Assembly (NCBI RefSeq): GCF_022662305.1
Contig: NZ_JAKNQH010000002.1
Coordinates: forward strand, 248,001-312,000
DNA length: 64,000 bases
From: Sphingomonas sp. BAUL-RG-20F-R05-02
Lineage (GTDB): Bacteria; Pseudomonadota; Alphaproteobacteria; Sphingomonadales; Sphingomonadaceae
Reading direction: 5' to 3'
Made by a program: the position numbers and the translations under genes
Shown: piece after piece, positions 28,312 to 35,725 of the stretch
How the letters are laid out: each line of letters opens with the position of its first letter
How positions within the stretch are numbered: the stretch's first letter is position 1
Notes under the pieces: generated by a model
The model's input: only the letters and a program-made list of their open reading frames with translations
Databases searched by the model: none
Told to the model about the DNA's origin: nothing

Positions 28312-28704
28312 AGGCTGACTGACGCTCCAGTTTTACCGGGCGGCACGGGAGCGATGCCGGACGGTCGCGCTTGCTACCGCGCGTTACAGGGAAATGACAG
28401 CTATGGACGATCCCCCGCGTCGCGTTGCTGACCCGCGTGTGACATTCTCGTCATGCTGTCGGACGGTACGCCCTCTTTGCGTCGCGGATCAGCCGGCGTG
28501 TCAGGCCGGCCGCGCCTGACGGAGCGCAATCCCAGCGGCAACACCCTGGGAGCCTCGGCTGCGAGATCGGTAAATAAACGCCGGCTTAACATCGCATTCC
28601 GGGCCCGTTCAGCGCGACTCGTTCAGGTGGTTGCAACAAGCTGGTCCACCGAGGCGTTATAGTTGCCGCAGGCGGAAGGGCTTTGGGATGCAAGGAGAAC
28701 GAAC
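28312..28704. other. Divergent intergenic region, no gene seen
   Basis: About 390 bases separate the minus-strand PAP2 gene from the plus-strand Gly/Tyr-rich gene. It should hold both promoters. A TTGCAA at about 28633 followed by TTATAG about 20 bases later is a weak promoter candidate for the plus-strand gene. An AAGGAG (28692-28697) precedes the ATG at 28705. I see no ORF with coding character. Confidence 0.45.
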
Positions 28705-29082
28705 ATGAACTCGTTGTTGAAGAAGGCCGGTCTAGGTGTTGCCCTCGCCGCGACCGCATTGACTGCGGCCGTTCCTGCCGAGGCGCAGTGGCGTGGCGGG
28801 TATCGCGGTGGCTATCATGGCGGCTACCACGGCTATCGTGGCGGCAACGCAGCCGGCGCGGCGCTTCTCGGCGGTGTGATCGGGCTTGGCGTCGGCGCGG
28901 CGATCGCGAGCAACAATCGCGGCTATTACCGCGACGGCTATTACGACCGTGGATATCGCGGCTATTACGCGGGACCGCCGGTCGCCTACTACGACGGCTA
29001 TTACCGTGGCCCGCGTTGCTGGACGTCGTATCGCTGGGACCCGTATTACGGCGAGAACATCCCGGTTCGCGTCTGCAACTGA
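28705..29082 (+). CDS. Exported Gly/Tyr-rich protein with glycine-zipper
   Basis: A 125-residue exported protein. The signal peptide ends near AEAQ (residue about 28). The mature chain has tandem Gly-Gly-Tyr-His units (GGYRGGYHGGYHGYRGG), a hydrophobic glycine-zipper-like helix (AALLGGVIGLGVGAAIA) and a second Tyr-rich repeat zone with GYY and DRGY units. It ends with two cysteines in RGPRCWTSYR and VRVCN. This architecture is common for small surface or periplasmic proteins in sphingomonads; the role is unknown. It is followed by a good terminator. Confidence 0.8.
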   Translation: MNSLLKKAGLGVALAATALTAAVPAEAQWRGGYRGGYHGGYHGYRGGNAAGAALLGGVIGLGVGAAIASNNRGYYRDGYYDRGYRGYYAGPPVAYYDGYYRGPRCWTSYRWDPYYGENIPVRVCN

Positions 29083-29105
29083 TCCGACGCGATCTGGACG
29101 ACGAG

Positions 29106-29133
29106 ACGGCGCGGGTACTCCCCGCGCCGTTTT
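29106..29133 (+). terminator. Rho-independent terminator after Gly/Tyr-rich gene
   Basis: A perfect 10-bp stem (ACGGCGCGGG/CCCGCGCCGT), five-base loop and a TTTT tract. It lies 23 bases after the stop and upstream of the DUF3297 gene. Confidence 0.88.
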
Positions 29134-29178
29134 CGTATCTGGCGTTCGGCACCGTTTTGCGCCAAGAGGCCCGCCATC

Positions 29179-29451
29179 ATGACCGACACGCCCCCCGATC
29201 GCCTTTCGTCCAACCCGCGCAGCCCGTTCTTCGACGAGGCCAAGCTGTCACGCGGGATCGGCATCCGCTTCAACGGCAAGCAGCGCACCGACGTCGAGGA
29301 ATATTGCCGCTCGGAAGGGTGGATCCGCGTCGCGCTCGGCAAGAAGGTCGATCGCAAGGGCCAGCCGCTGACGCTGAAGCTGTCGGGCGAGGTCGAGGCG
29401 TGGTTCGAGCGCCCGGCTGACGATGAAGCGGTACCTGCCGACGAGGCGTAA
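29179..29451 (+). CDS. DUF3297 family protein
   Basis: A 90-residue soluble protein that matches the small DUF3297 family by its core pattern HPRSPFF-like start (SNPRSPFFDEAKLSRGIGIRF) and DVEEYCRSEGWIRV. The C-terminal tail is acidic (ADDEAVPADEA). No function has been established for this family as far as I know. It stands alone between a terminator and a convergent minus-strand gene. Confidence 0.85.
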   Translation: MTDTPPDRLSSNPRSPFFDEAKLSRGIGIRFNGKQRTDVEEYCRSEGWIRVALGKKVDRKGQPLTLKLSGEVEAWFERPADDEAVPADEA

Positions 29452-29463
29452 GCCCACCTACCC

Positions 29464-30021
29464 TCAGTCGTGATCGACGAAGCTGCCCGCCGGCAAGGTC
29501 TGCTCGGCCAGGCCGAGGTCTAGAACCGCGTCGCTTGGTGCCACGCATGTGCGCGTCGAGAACGGCTTTCCGTTTTTGCTGACGATCACACCCGACCGGA
29601 ATTCGGGATTGTTGGTGGTTTTGAAGCCGGTCCGGTACACACCGCTCCAGACGGTGTAGGCATAGTCGCCGCGCACGAACCGCACCTGACTTTCGCCGCC
29701 GCCTGAATAGGCAGTGTTAGCATAGGACAGGTCTGCCGAGTTCGCCGGCGAGGCGAGCGCTACCGCACCCGGCCTACCGGCGCGATACTGTACGCCACCC
29801 GCACCTGCGCATACCGACACGGTCTGACGACCAGTGCTGCACGAGAAGATCGGACGCTCGTCGACGGTGCAGAGACCCACCACCTGTGACCGAACCGGCG
29901 CGGCAGGCGCCTGCGCGGCGGGTGACACCAAAAGGAGCGCGGGTGCGATCAGGACTGCAGCGGTCGGTTTGATCCTAGGTCTCCGGCAATGCTTCCAGCG
30001 TTCGTGTCGAGACACCGGCAC
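29464..30021 (-). CDS. Exported protein of unknown function
   Basis: About 185 residues. A basic N-terminus is followed by a hydrophobic signal segment (AAVLIAPALLLVSPAAQA) and a mature domain with several cysteines (VVGLCTVDERPIFSC, VSVCAGAG, TRTCVAP) that look disulfide-capable. The start is set at GTG 30021, which has AGGGA upstream; another GTG lies two codons later. The GTG and its ribosome site lie inside a 7-bp hairpin (CGTCGAG/CTCGACG, 30021-30040), which may also end the upstream response-regulator transcript. The family is not recognised. Confidence 0.65.
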   Translation of the reverse strand: MPVSRHERWKHCRRPRIKPTAAVLIAPALLLVSPAAQAPAAPVRSQVVGLCTVDERPIFSCSTGRQTVSVCAGAGGVQYRAGRPGAVALASPANSADLSYANTAYSGGGESQVRFVRGDYAYTVWSGVYRTGFKTTNNPEFRSGVIVSKNGKPFSTRTCVAPSDAVLDLGLAEQTLPAGSFVDHD

Positions 30022-30075
30022 GTCGAGTGGTCCCTCGACGTCACTCGCGACGAACGCTGGGTGTGGAGTCGTGCC

Positions 30076-30876
30076 TCAGTGCACGAACCGCGCGACCACG
30101 TCGCGGTAGCTGCGGCTCACCTTCACCTGCGCGCCTGATCCCAGCACCAGGAAGCACTCGCCGTTGGTGTGCGGCTTCACCTCTTTCACCAGATCGAGGT
30201 TGACGATGGTCGAACGGTGGACGCGCTGGAACCGGCGCGGATCGAGCCGCTTTTCCAGATCCTTCATCGTCTCGCGCAGGATCAGCGTGTTGTCGCCGGT
30301 GTAGATGCACATGTAATCGCCGGCCGCGTCGATCCGCTCGATCGTGTCGACATCGACGCGGAAGATCTGGCCGCGATCCTTGATGTTGATGAGCTTCTCG
30401 AACCGGTTGGCGGACACCTGATCGCCGCCGTCGGTGATATCCTCGACCGAATCGGGCGCGACTTCGGCAAGCACCTCGCGCAACCGGTCGACCTCCTCGA
30501 CGCCGCGCTTCTCGGCAAGGCGCTGGCGGACGCGGTCGAGCGTATCGGCGAGGCGTGATTCGTCGACCGGCTTCATCAGGTAATCGGTCGCCTGCGCCTC
30601 GAATGCCTTCAGCGCGTGGTCGGAATAGGCGGTCACGAACACGAACAGCGGCGGCTCGACCTCCATCAGCCCCTGCACCACCGAGAAGCCGTCGAAGCCG
30701 GGCATCTGGATATCGAGGAAGACGAGATCGGGCTTGTGCGTCTTGATTGCGCGAATCGCCTCACGGCCGTTGGCGCACTTCTCGATGATTTCGACATCGT
30801 CATGCGCTTGCAGTCTCAACTCAAGCCCTTGAATAGCAAGGGTTTCGTCGTCGACCAAAATGGTACGGATCGTCAT
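30076..30876 (-). CDS. LytTR-type response regulator
   Basis: A 266-residue regulator. The receiver domain has the acidic pair (LVDDE) and phospho-acceptor Asp55 in LVFLDIQMPG, with the conserved Lys in TDYLMKPVD. The C-terminal LytTR DNA-binding domain begins at about residue 160 (NIKDRGQIFRVDVDTIERID) and includes RRFQRVHRSTIVNLD. It overlaps its kinase gene by four bases (ATGA type), so the pair is coupled. Relatives control cell-envelope, virulence or nutrient genes; the target here is not readable. Confidence 0.94.
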   Translation of the reverse strand: MTIRTILVDDETLAIQGLELRLQAHDDVEIIEKCANGREAIRAIKTHKPDLVFLDIQMPGFDGFSVVQGLMEVEPPLFVFVTAYSDHALKAFEAQATDYLMKPVDESRLADTLDRVRQRLAEKRGVEEVDRLREVLAEVAPDSVEDITDGGDQVSANRFEKLINIKDRGQIFRVDVDTIERIDAAGDYMCIYTGDNTLILRETMKDLEKRLDPRRFQRVHRSTIVNLDLVKEVKPHTNGECFLVLGSGAQVKVSRSYRDVVARFVH

Positions 30877-31979
30877 GCGGCCTCTCTCTTCGGTTCCTCT
30901 AACTGGAACGGTATTTCAATCTCGATCCCGTATCCGCCCCCCGGGATCGAACGCGTCTCGAAGCGGTGGTCAGGCCCGTAAGCCTGCGCCAGCCGCTCCT
31001 TTATATTGGCGAGCCCCACGCCAGTTGAAGCGCTTGCCCGCGCTTTCATTTCATGCAAGCCCGGCCCGGTGTCCGATACGCCGATCTGCACCCGATCCCC
31101 GCTCAACCGCGCGACGACGTTGATTTCGGCCCCGTCCTCCTTGGGCGTCACCGCATATTTGATCGCGTTTTCGACCAACGGCTGAAGCAGCAACGACGGC
31201 AGCCGCGCCTGCGAGACTCGCGGATCGACATCGAAGCTCGGCCGCAACCGATCCTCGAAGCGCATCTTCTCGATTTCGAGGTACAGCTTGAGCGTCTCGA
31301 CCTCCTGCTGAATCGTGACGTGCGCGGTCGGCTCGTTGGCGAGCGTGTAGCGCAGGAACGACGACAGCCGGCTGAGCATCGCGTTGGCCCGCTCGGTCTG
31401 CTTGAGCAGCACCAACGTCGAGATCGAATTAAGCGTGTTGAACAGAAAATGCGGGTTGAGCTGATAACGCAGCATTGCCAGTTGCGCGGAACTGGCGGTG
31501 TTTTCCAGCGCGGCCATCTGGTCCATCTGCTGCTCGACGATCAGGTAGAAGTTGATCCCAAAATACAGCGCGGACCAGCCCGCCAGCACGGTAAAGTTGA
31601 GGAAGATCGTGCCGAGCACCAGGCTGAGGTTTAGCCCCGGATCGGCCAGCTTGATGAACGAGAACGAGAACGCGTCGAGCACCGAGTACAGCACCGTCGC
31701 GACCGCCAGCGTGATGATCGACAGGATCGCTGAGGTGAGCCGGCGCCGCCTGCGATAATAATGGTACAGCGTGGCGAGCAGCAATGTGATGCAATAGCCG
31801 ACGATCGACTCGACGATCACCGGCACCACGCCCGAAATATCCTGCCCGTTGGACAGGCTGGAGACACTGCGCAGGATCAGATAGCCCGACCACCCGGCGG
31901 ATTGCAGCCGCCAGAAGGCGCGTGCCTTATCCTCGAAGAACGGCCGCGAGAAAATCGCGGGAAGGGAAAACAGCGCCAT
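30873..31979 (-). CDS. LytS-like sensor histidine kinase
   Basis: A 368-residue membrane kinase. The N-terminal half has about four hydrophobic segments (AGWSGYLILR, VIVESIVGYCITLLLATLYHY, AILSIITLAVATVLYSV, LGTIFLNFTVLAGWSALYFG). The His_kinase (PF06580-type) domain has the phospho-acceptor His in LNPHFLFNTLNSIS, and the ATPase domain has LVENAIKYAV and DTGPGL. The last four bases overlap the LytTR regulator. The sensed signal is unknown. Confidence 0.93.
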   Translation of the reverse strand: MALFSLPAIFSRPFFEDKARAFWRLQSAGWSGYLILRSVSSLSNGQDISGVVPVIVESIVGYCITLLLATLYHYYRRRRRLTSAILSIITLAVATVLYSVLDAFSFSFIKLADPGLNLSLVLGTIFLNFTVLAGWSALYFGINFYLIVEQQMDQMAALENTASSAQLAMLRYQLNPHFLFNTLNSISTLVLLKQTERANAMLSRLSSFLRYTLANEPTAHVTIQQEVETLKLYLEIEKMRFEDRLRPSFDVDPRVSQARLPSLLLQPLVENAIKYAVTPKEDGAEINVVARLSGDRVQIGVSDTGPGLHEMKARASASTGVGLANIKERLAQAYGPDHRFETRSIPGGGYGIEIEIPFQLEEPKREAA

Positions 31980-32157
31980 AGTGCCACACCCTAGCCCGGT
32001 CGTACCGCGAGAGCAAAGTCATGCCCATCGCGCACCCGCTGGCGCTTCAACCCGACCGCGAAGCCGGCTAGAGTGCACGCAGCCAGTGATTGCAAAACCC
32101 AGCGTGTTATCTACATACCACAGTCAGACCGCGGGCGATCCCGCAAAGGATGAGAGC

Positions 32158-33357
32158 ATGGCCGATACGCAGACCACCGAGCAGAGCCTGGTGCTGACCC
32201 CGCCCGACCCGGTGCCCGTCCTCGCGCCGGAGAAGGCGGCGGGGCTGGTGCCGGTCGACGACACGGTCCGCACGCAGTTGCAGACGCGGGTGGCGGGGTT
32301 CGTGAGCGATCTCGTCGCGCAGGATGTCAACTCGCCGGAGTTCGGCAAGCGCGTCGATCAGATCGCGGCGATGGGGCAGAAGGAAATCCGCGAGGCGGCG
32401 GGTCAGTCCAACCGCTTCCTCGACCGCCCGGTCAAGGCGATGGATGGTGAAAGCGGCGTCGGCGCAGATCTCACCGCGCTGCGCCGCACGATCGAAAAGC
32501 TCGATCCCGCCGCCAACAGCAGCCTGATCTCGGGCAAGGGCGGATTGCTCGGCAAGATCTTTGGCGGTGGCGTCACCAGCTATTTCGATAAATACCGGTC
32601 TTCGCAGACGCACATCAACGCGATCCTCAAGGCGCTGGCCAGCGGCAAGGACGAGCTGCTGATGGACAATGCCGCGATCGATACGGAACGTTCCAATCTG
32701 TGGGCGGCGATGGGCCGGCTCGAACAGATGATCGTACTGTCCAAGGAAATGGATTCGAGCCTCGAGGACAAGGCGAACGAGCTCGATCACAGCGACCCCG
32801 CCAAGGCGAAGGCGATCCGCGAGACGGCATTGTTCTATGTCCGCCAGCGCACCCAAGACCTTCTGACCCAAATGGCGGTGACGGTGCAGGGTTATCTCGC
32901 GCTTGATCTCGTCAAGAAGAACAATGTCGAGCTGGTGAAAGGCGTTGATCGCGCCTCCACCACCACCGTCTCGGCGCTCCGCACCGCCGTCACCGTTGCG
33001 CAGGCGCTGGCCAACCAGAAACTGGTGCTCGACCAGATCACCGCGCTCAACACCACCACCGCCAACATCATCGATTCGACGGGCAAGCTGCTCAAGAGCC
33101 AGACCGCGCGCATCCACGAACAGGCTGCCGCATCGACCATCCCGGTCGAGACGCTGCAACGCGCGTTCCAGAACATCTACGACACAATGGACGCGATCGA
33201 CACGTTCAAGCTGAAGGCGCTCGATTCGATGAAGTCGACCGTCACCACGCTGTCGAACGAAGTCGAGAAATCGAAGGGCTATATCGCGCGGGCCGAAGGG
33301 GCGACGCAGAACACGCTGTCCGGGCCGGCCGACACGTTCAAGCTGGAGGCGGTGTGA
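32158..33357 (+). CDS. telA: TelA-family toxic-anion resistance protein
   Basis: A 399-residue protein of the TelA/KlaA family, which is linked to tellurite and other stress resistance. The chain is mostly helical, with the core LALDLVKKNNVELVKGVDRA and ALRTAVTVAQALANQKLVLDQI. There is no signal peptide or membrane segment. ATG 32158 is preceded by AAAGGATGAG. It ends three bases before the ATG-bearing XpaC-like gene (TGAC-ATG), so the two are translated together, matching the xpaC-telA pair of Bacillus. Its mechanism is unknown. Confidence 0.88.
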   Translation: MADTQTTEQSLVLTPPDPVPVLAPEKAAGLVPVDDTVRTQLQTRVAGFVSDLVAQDVNSPEFGKRVDQIAAMGQKEIREAAGQSNRFLDRPVKAMDGESGVGADLTALRRTIEKLDPAANSSLISGKGGLLGKIFGGGVTSYFDKYRSSQTHINAILKALASGKDELLMDNAAIDTERSNLWAAMGRLEQMIVLSKEMDSSLEDKANELDHSDPAKAKAIRETALFYVRQRTQDLLTQMAVTVQGYLALDLVKKNNVELVKGVDRASTTTVSALRTAVTVAQALANQKLVLDQITALNTTTANIIDSTGKLLKSQTARIHEQAAASTIPVETLQRAFQNIYDTMDAIDTFKLKALDSMKSTVTTLSNEVEKSKGYIARAEGATQNTLSGPADTFKLEAV

Positions 33358-33358
33358 C

Positions 33359-34057
33359 ATGACCGACGTCGACCGCCAGATCGCGCGCACCACCGACCTG
33401 CTCGACCGCACGCGCGAGCGGACGCTGGCGCAGCGGCGTCGGGCGCGCGGCGGCACCAGCCTCGCCAAACGCGCCGGACTGATCGCCGGCGCCGATCTCG
33501 CCATTATCGTAGCGACGATTGTGGTCGGCTGGATCGTGCCGATCGGGATGGGCGGTGCGCTGCTCGCCGGCGCGTTGCTGGTGGCGGTGACGCTGATCCT
33601 CGCGTTCGCACGGCTGTCGACGCCGGTCGCACCCGAACGGCTTGCGCAGGTGCCGCTGAAGGCGCTGCCCGCCAAGACCGAACAATGGCTGGAAACACAG
33701 CGCCCCGCCTTGCCCGCGCCCGCGCAGATGCTGCTCGACGGGATCGGCACGCGGCTCGACATGCTCAGCCCGCAGTTGGCGACGCTCGACGAACAACAGC
33801 CCGCCGCTGCCGAGGTGCGCAAGCTGCTCGGCGAACAGTTGCCCGAGTTGATCCGTGGCTATGCGCGCGTGCCGGAGCCGCTGCGTGCCCAAGCGCGCAA
33901 CGGCCGATCGCCCGATGCGCAACTGACCGACAACCTGAAGCTGATCGACGACGAGATCCGCGAGATGAGCGCGCAACTGGCGCAGGGCGATCTCGACAGT
34001 TTCGCCACGCGCGGTCGCTTTCTGGAGATCAAATATCGCGACGATAAAGCGACGTAA
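33359..34057 (+). CDS. XpaC-like membrane protein (partner of TelA)
   Basis: A 232-residue protein with a basic N-terminus (QRRRARGG), two adjacent membrane segments (IAGADLAIIVATIVVGWIV and GALLAGALLVAVTLILAFA) and a cytoplasmic helical C-terminal domain of about 150 residues. The layout and the telA neighbour match the 5-bromo-4-chloroindolyl phosphate hydrolysis (XpaC) family, but the similarity is in architecture more than in a signature I can point to. It begins one base after the telA stop codon. Confidence 0.7.
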   Translation: MTDVDRQIARTTDLLDRTRERTLAQRRRARGGTSLAKRAGLIAGADLAIIVATIVVGWIVPIGMGGALLAGALLVAVTLILAFARLSTPVAPERLAQVPLKALPAKTEQWLETQRPALPAPAQMLLDGIGTRLDMLSPQLATLDEQQPAAAEVRKLLGEQLPELIRGYARVPEPLRAQARNGRSPDAQLTDNLKLIDDEIREMSAQLAQGDLDSFATRGRFLEIKYRDDKAT

Positions 34058-34182
34058 GATTTGCAAAATACTGCGTCGTAACGGCTTGGTCACCGTGCGG
34101 TCGGTATTCGGTAACCATTCTGCTCAATTCGCTGTTTAACGTATCTCCCTAAGCCGGCGTCTACTGCTTGGGGGAGTATAGG

Positions 34183-35205
34183 ATGTACAGGAACTTGCGC
34201 GGCGCGGTCGCGATCGTCGCCCTTGCCATGCCGATCGCCGCACAGGCCGCACCTGCGGACGTGCTGCAGCCGGTTCAGGCCGGCGTGGAAAGCGTGCGGT
34301 TCGATCGCGGTGATTACATCGTCGATCATCCCGGCCGCCGTGCGGCAGTGCAGATTCGGGCGATGCCGAGCGACCACGGCCACCTCTCGTTCGTGGTGGC
34401 GGTGATGAACACTGGCGCGGAAGCGATCAACATCGATGTCGGCAACATCCGCGTCGATGGCATCGCCGAACCGGTCAGCGTGCTCACCCGCGCGCAGATG
34501 GAACACATGGCGGCGAACCGCGCCGGCTGGGCGAAGGCGCTGATGATCGTCGGCGGCGGGCTGGCGGCAGCGGCGCAGGCAACCCAACGCAATCACTATA
34601 CTGCCGTCGCCGCCACGCCGCGCAGCTTCGCCGCGGTAAACGCCAGCACCGCCTGCGGCGGTTGTCAGATCGCCGCGAGCGAGACGATAGCGCAGACCGG
34701 CTCCACGCTCGACCAGATCCAATACCGGCTCGACGAGACGCGCCGGCAACTCGGCGAACAGATGTTGCAGCTGACGACGGTGTTCCCCGGTCAGTCGTAT
34801 GGCGGCCGCATCTTCCTGTCGCGTTTCAAACATGCGCCGAACGATCAGGTCCGGCTGAGCGTGCAGGTCGGCGATGAAACGCTGACGGTGGCGTTCCGCT
34901 TTGCGCCCGCCGGCGCGCCGCTGCCGAGCTACCGGCTTGCCGCCGCGCCGGTGGTGCTGGCCACTACGGTCGCGCCGCCGGCGATGGCGATGCGCCCGGC
35001 GATCGTCGCGCCGCCTGCCGCGACGACGCTGCGCGCCGTGGCAAGGCCGGTCGCATTCGCCCCAACGGGCGCGATGCAGACGCCGGGCGTGGATGCTGAA
35101 ACGCGTTCGAAATGGCAGCGCTATTACGCAACGTTGATCGCCAGCGGCGTGGCCAGAGGCCAGGCCCGTAACATGGCGGACGAGGAGTTCGGCGCGGTCG
35201 ATTGA
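34183..35205 (+). CDS. Exported protein of unknown function
   Basis: A 340-residue exported protein with a Sec signal peptide (VAIVALAMPIAAQA). The mature chain has a beta-rich part (HLSFVVAVMNTGAEAINIDV), a hydrophobic Gly/Ala helix with ALMIVGGGLAAAAQ, a CxxC-type ACGGCQ motif, another beta-rich part and a Pro/Ala-rich segment (about residues 265-310). It ends in a helical RSKWQRYYATLIASG. ATG 34183 follows GGGGGAG. I do not recognise the family. It sits in the same direction after telA and xpaC-like, 125 bases away. Confidence 0.75.
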   Translation: MYRNLRGAVAIVALAMPIAAQAAPADVLQPVQAGVESVRFDRGDYIVDHPGRRAAVQIRAMPSDHGHLSFVVAVMNTGAEAINIDVGNIRVDGIAEPVSVLTRAQMEHMAANRAGWAKALMIVGGGLAAAAQATQRNHYTAVAATPRSFAAVNASTACGGCQIAASETIAQTGSTLDQIQYRLDETRRQLGEQMLQLTTVFPGQSYGGRIFLSRFKHAPNDQVRLSVQVGDETLTVAFRFAPAGAPLPSYRLAAAPVVLATTVAPPAMAMRPAIVAPPAATTLRAVARPVAFAPTGAMQTPGVDAETRSKWQRYYATLIASGVARGQARNMADEEFGAVD

Positions 35206-35270
35206 GACCGGCGAGCCTTCCCGCTCGGGGCGAAGAGAATCGTCCAATCTCCGGCACAATACAAGGCTTG

Positions 35271-35322
35271 TTTCGCGCGAAAATGTTGCGCAAACATGTG
35301 GCGTGCCCAGGCCTGGGTACGC
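35271..35322. repeat. Three consecutive palindromes upstream of mini-ORF
   Basis: Three inverted repeats lie almost end to end: TTTCGCGCGAAA (perfect, 35271-35282), ATGTTGCGCAAACAT with core TTGCGCAA (35283-35297), and a 22-base palindrome with 20 of 22 bases symmetrical around CCCAGGCCTGGG (35301-35322). They sit 16 bases upstream of the Shine-Dalgarno sequence. They could be regulator sites or RNA hairpins. Confidence 0.7.
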
Positions 35323-35337
35323 CGTGTTAACTAAGCG

Positions 35338-35351
35338 AAAGGAGGTGATCC
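35338..35351 (+). promoter_or_regulatory. Full-length Shine-Dalgarno sequence
   Basis: AAAGGAGGTGATCC is complementary over 14 bases to the usual bacterial 16S rRNA 3' end (GGATCACCTCCTTT). Most genes in this window have only 4-7 matching bases. It is one base from an ATG, so for that start the spacing is short, and an ATG six codons in is also available. Confidence 0.8.
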
Positions 35352-35352
35352 G

Positions 35353-35409
35353 ATGTCTCATGGTTCAGCAATGGGGTCGGTTCAGTTCGTTCGGGGGACG
35401 CACCGCTAA
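35353..35409 (+). CDS. 18-codon mini-ORF, candidate leader peptide
   Basis: A short reading frame, MSHGSAMGSVQFVRGTHR, begins right after the 14-base Shine-Dalgarno match and ends in TAA. It has a second in-frame ATG at codon 7. It is too short for a standard prediction, but the ribosome site makes translation likely. Behind it come a G5/C5 hairpin and a strong terminator, which suggests a leader peptide or a dual-function small RNA. I do not recognise the peptide. Confidence 0.45.
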   Translation: MSHGSAMGSVQFVRGTHR

Positions 35410-35522
35410 AGCTTGCCGGGCGTGACGGGGGGTATCCTCCCCCAGACAACGTCGCCGCCCATCAAAGCTTCGCGGTCCGCATGGTCTCCCAAGCTGGAGC
35501 TTCCGGCCGCTGACCATGTCAG

Positions 35523-35561
35523 GAGGTTGCCGGGTGCCGAAAGGCCCCGGCAGCCTCTTTT
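35523..35561 (+). terminator. Strong rho-independent terminator of candidate small RNA
   Basis: A 12-bp stem (GAGGTTGCCGGG/CCCGGCAGCCTC, one T-G pair), extended by GCC/GGC above one bulged base and capped with a GAAA tetraloop, is followed by TTTT. It lies well away from any annotated upstream gene, so it must end a transcript starting in this region. Confidence 0.88.
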
Positions 35562-35725
35562 CATATCCGACGGCGAGGGGGTCGTCATCGCCGCGCAATC
35601 TCTGCTTCATCTAGCAAGAGCCGCAGCACAGAAATCGGCTGTTTCCCTGCCACCGGTCGCATTTTCCCGGCCGCGATGATCCTGTGATTGACGCCGCCTG
35701 CGCGATTTCACAGGGGGGCGAGGGC

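Larger units (their letters stand above)
35338..35561 (+). ncRNA. Candidate small RNA or leader transcript
   Basis: The block runs from the Shine-Dalgarno match through the mini-ORF, a hairpin GGGGG-TATCCT-CCCCC (35428-35443), AAGCTT-containing repeats and a terminator ending at 35561. No gene follows until 35726, beyond the terminator, so the transcript would be about 220 bases and self-contained. The CCTCC within 35436-35440 could pair with the GGAGG at 35341-35345 or at 35522-35526. The exact 5' end is unknown. Confidence 0.45.

Noticed and set aside
35338..35352. A 16S rRNA fragment or rRNA gene end
   Set aside because: Only 14-15 bases match the 16S 3' end; nothing upstream or downstream on either strand resembles rRNA or a tRNA spacer.
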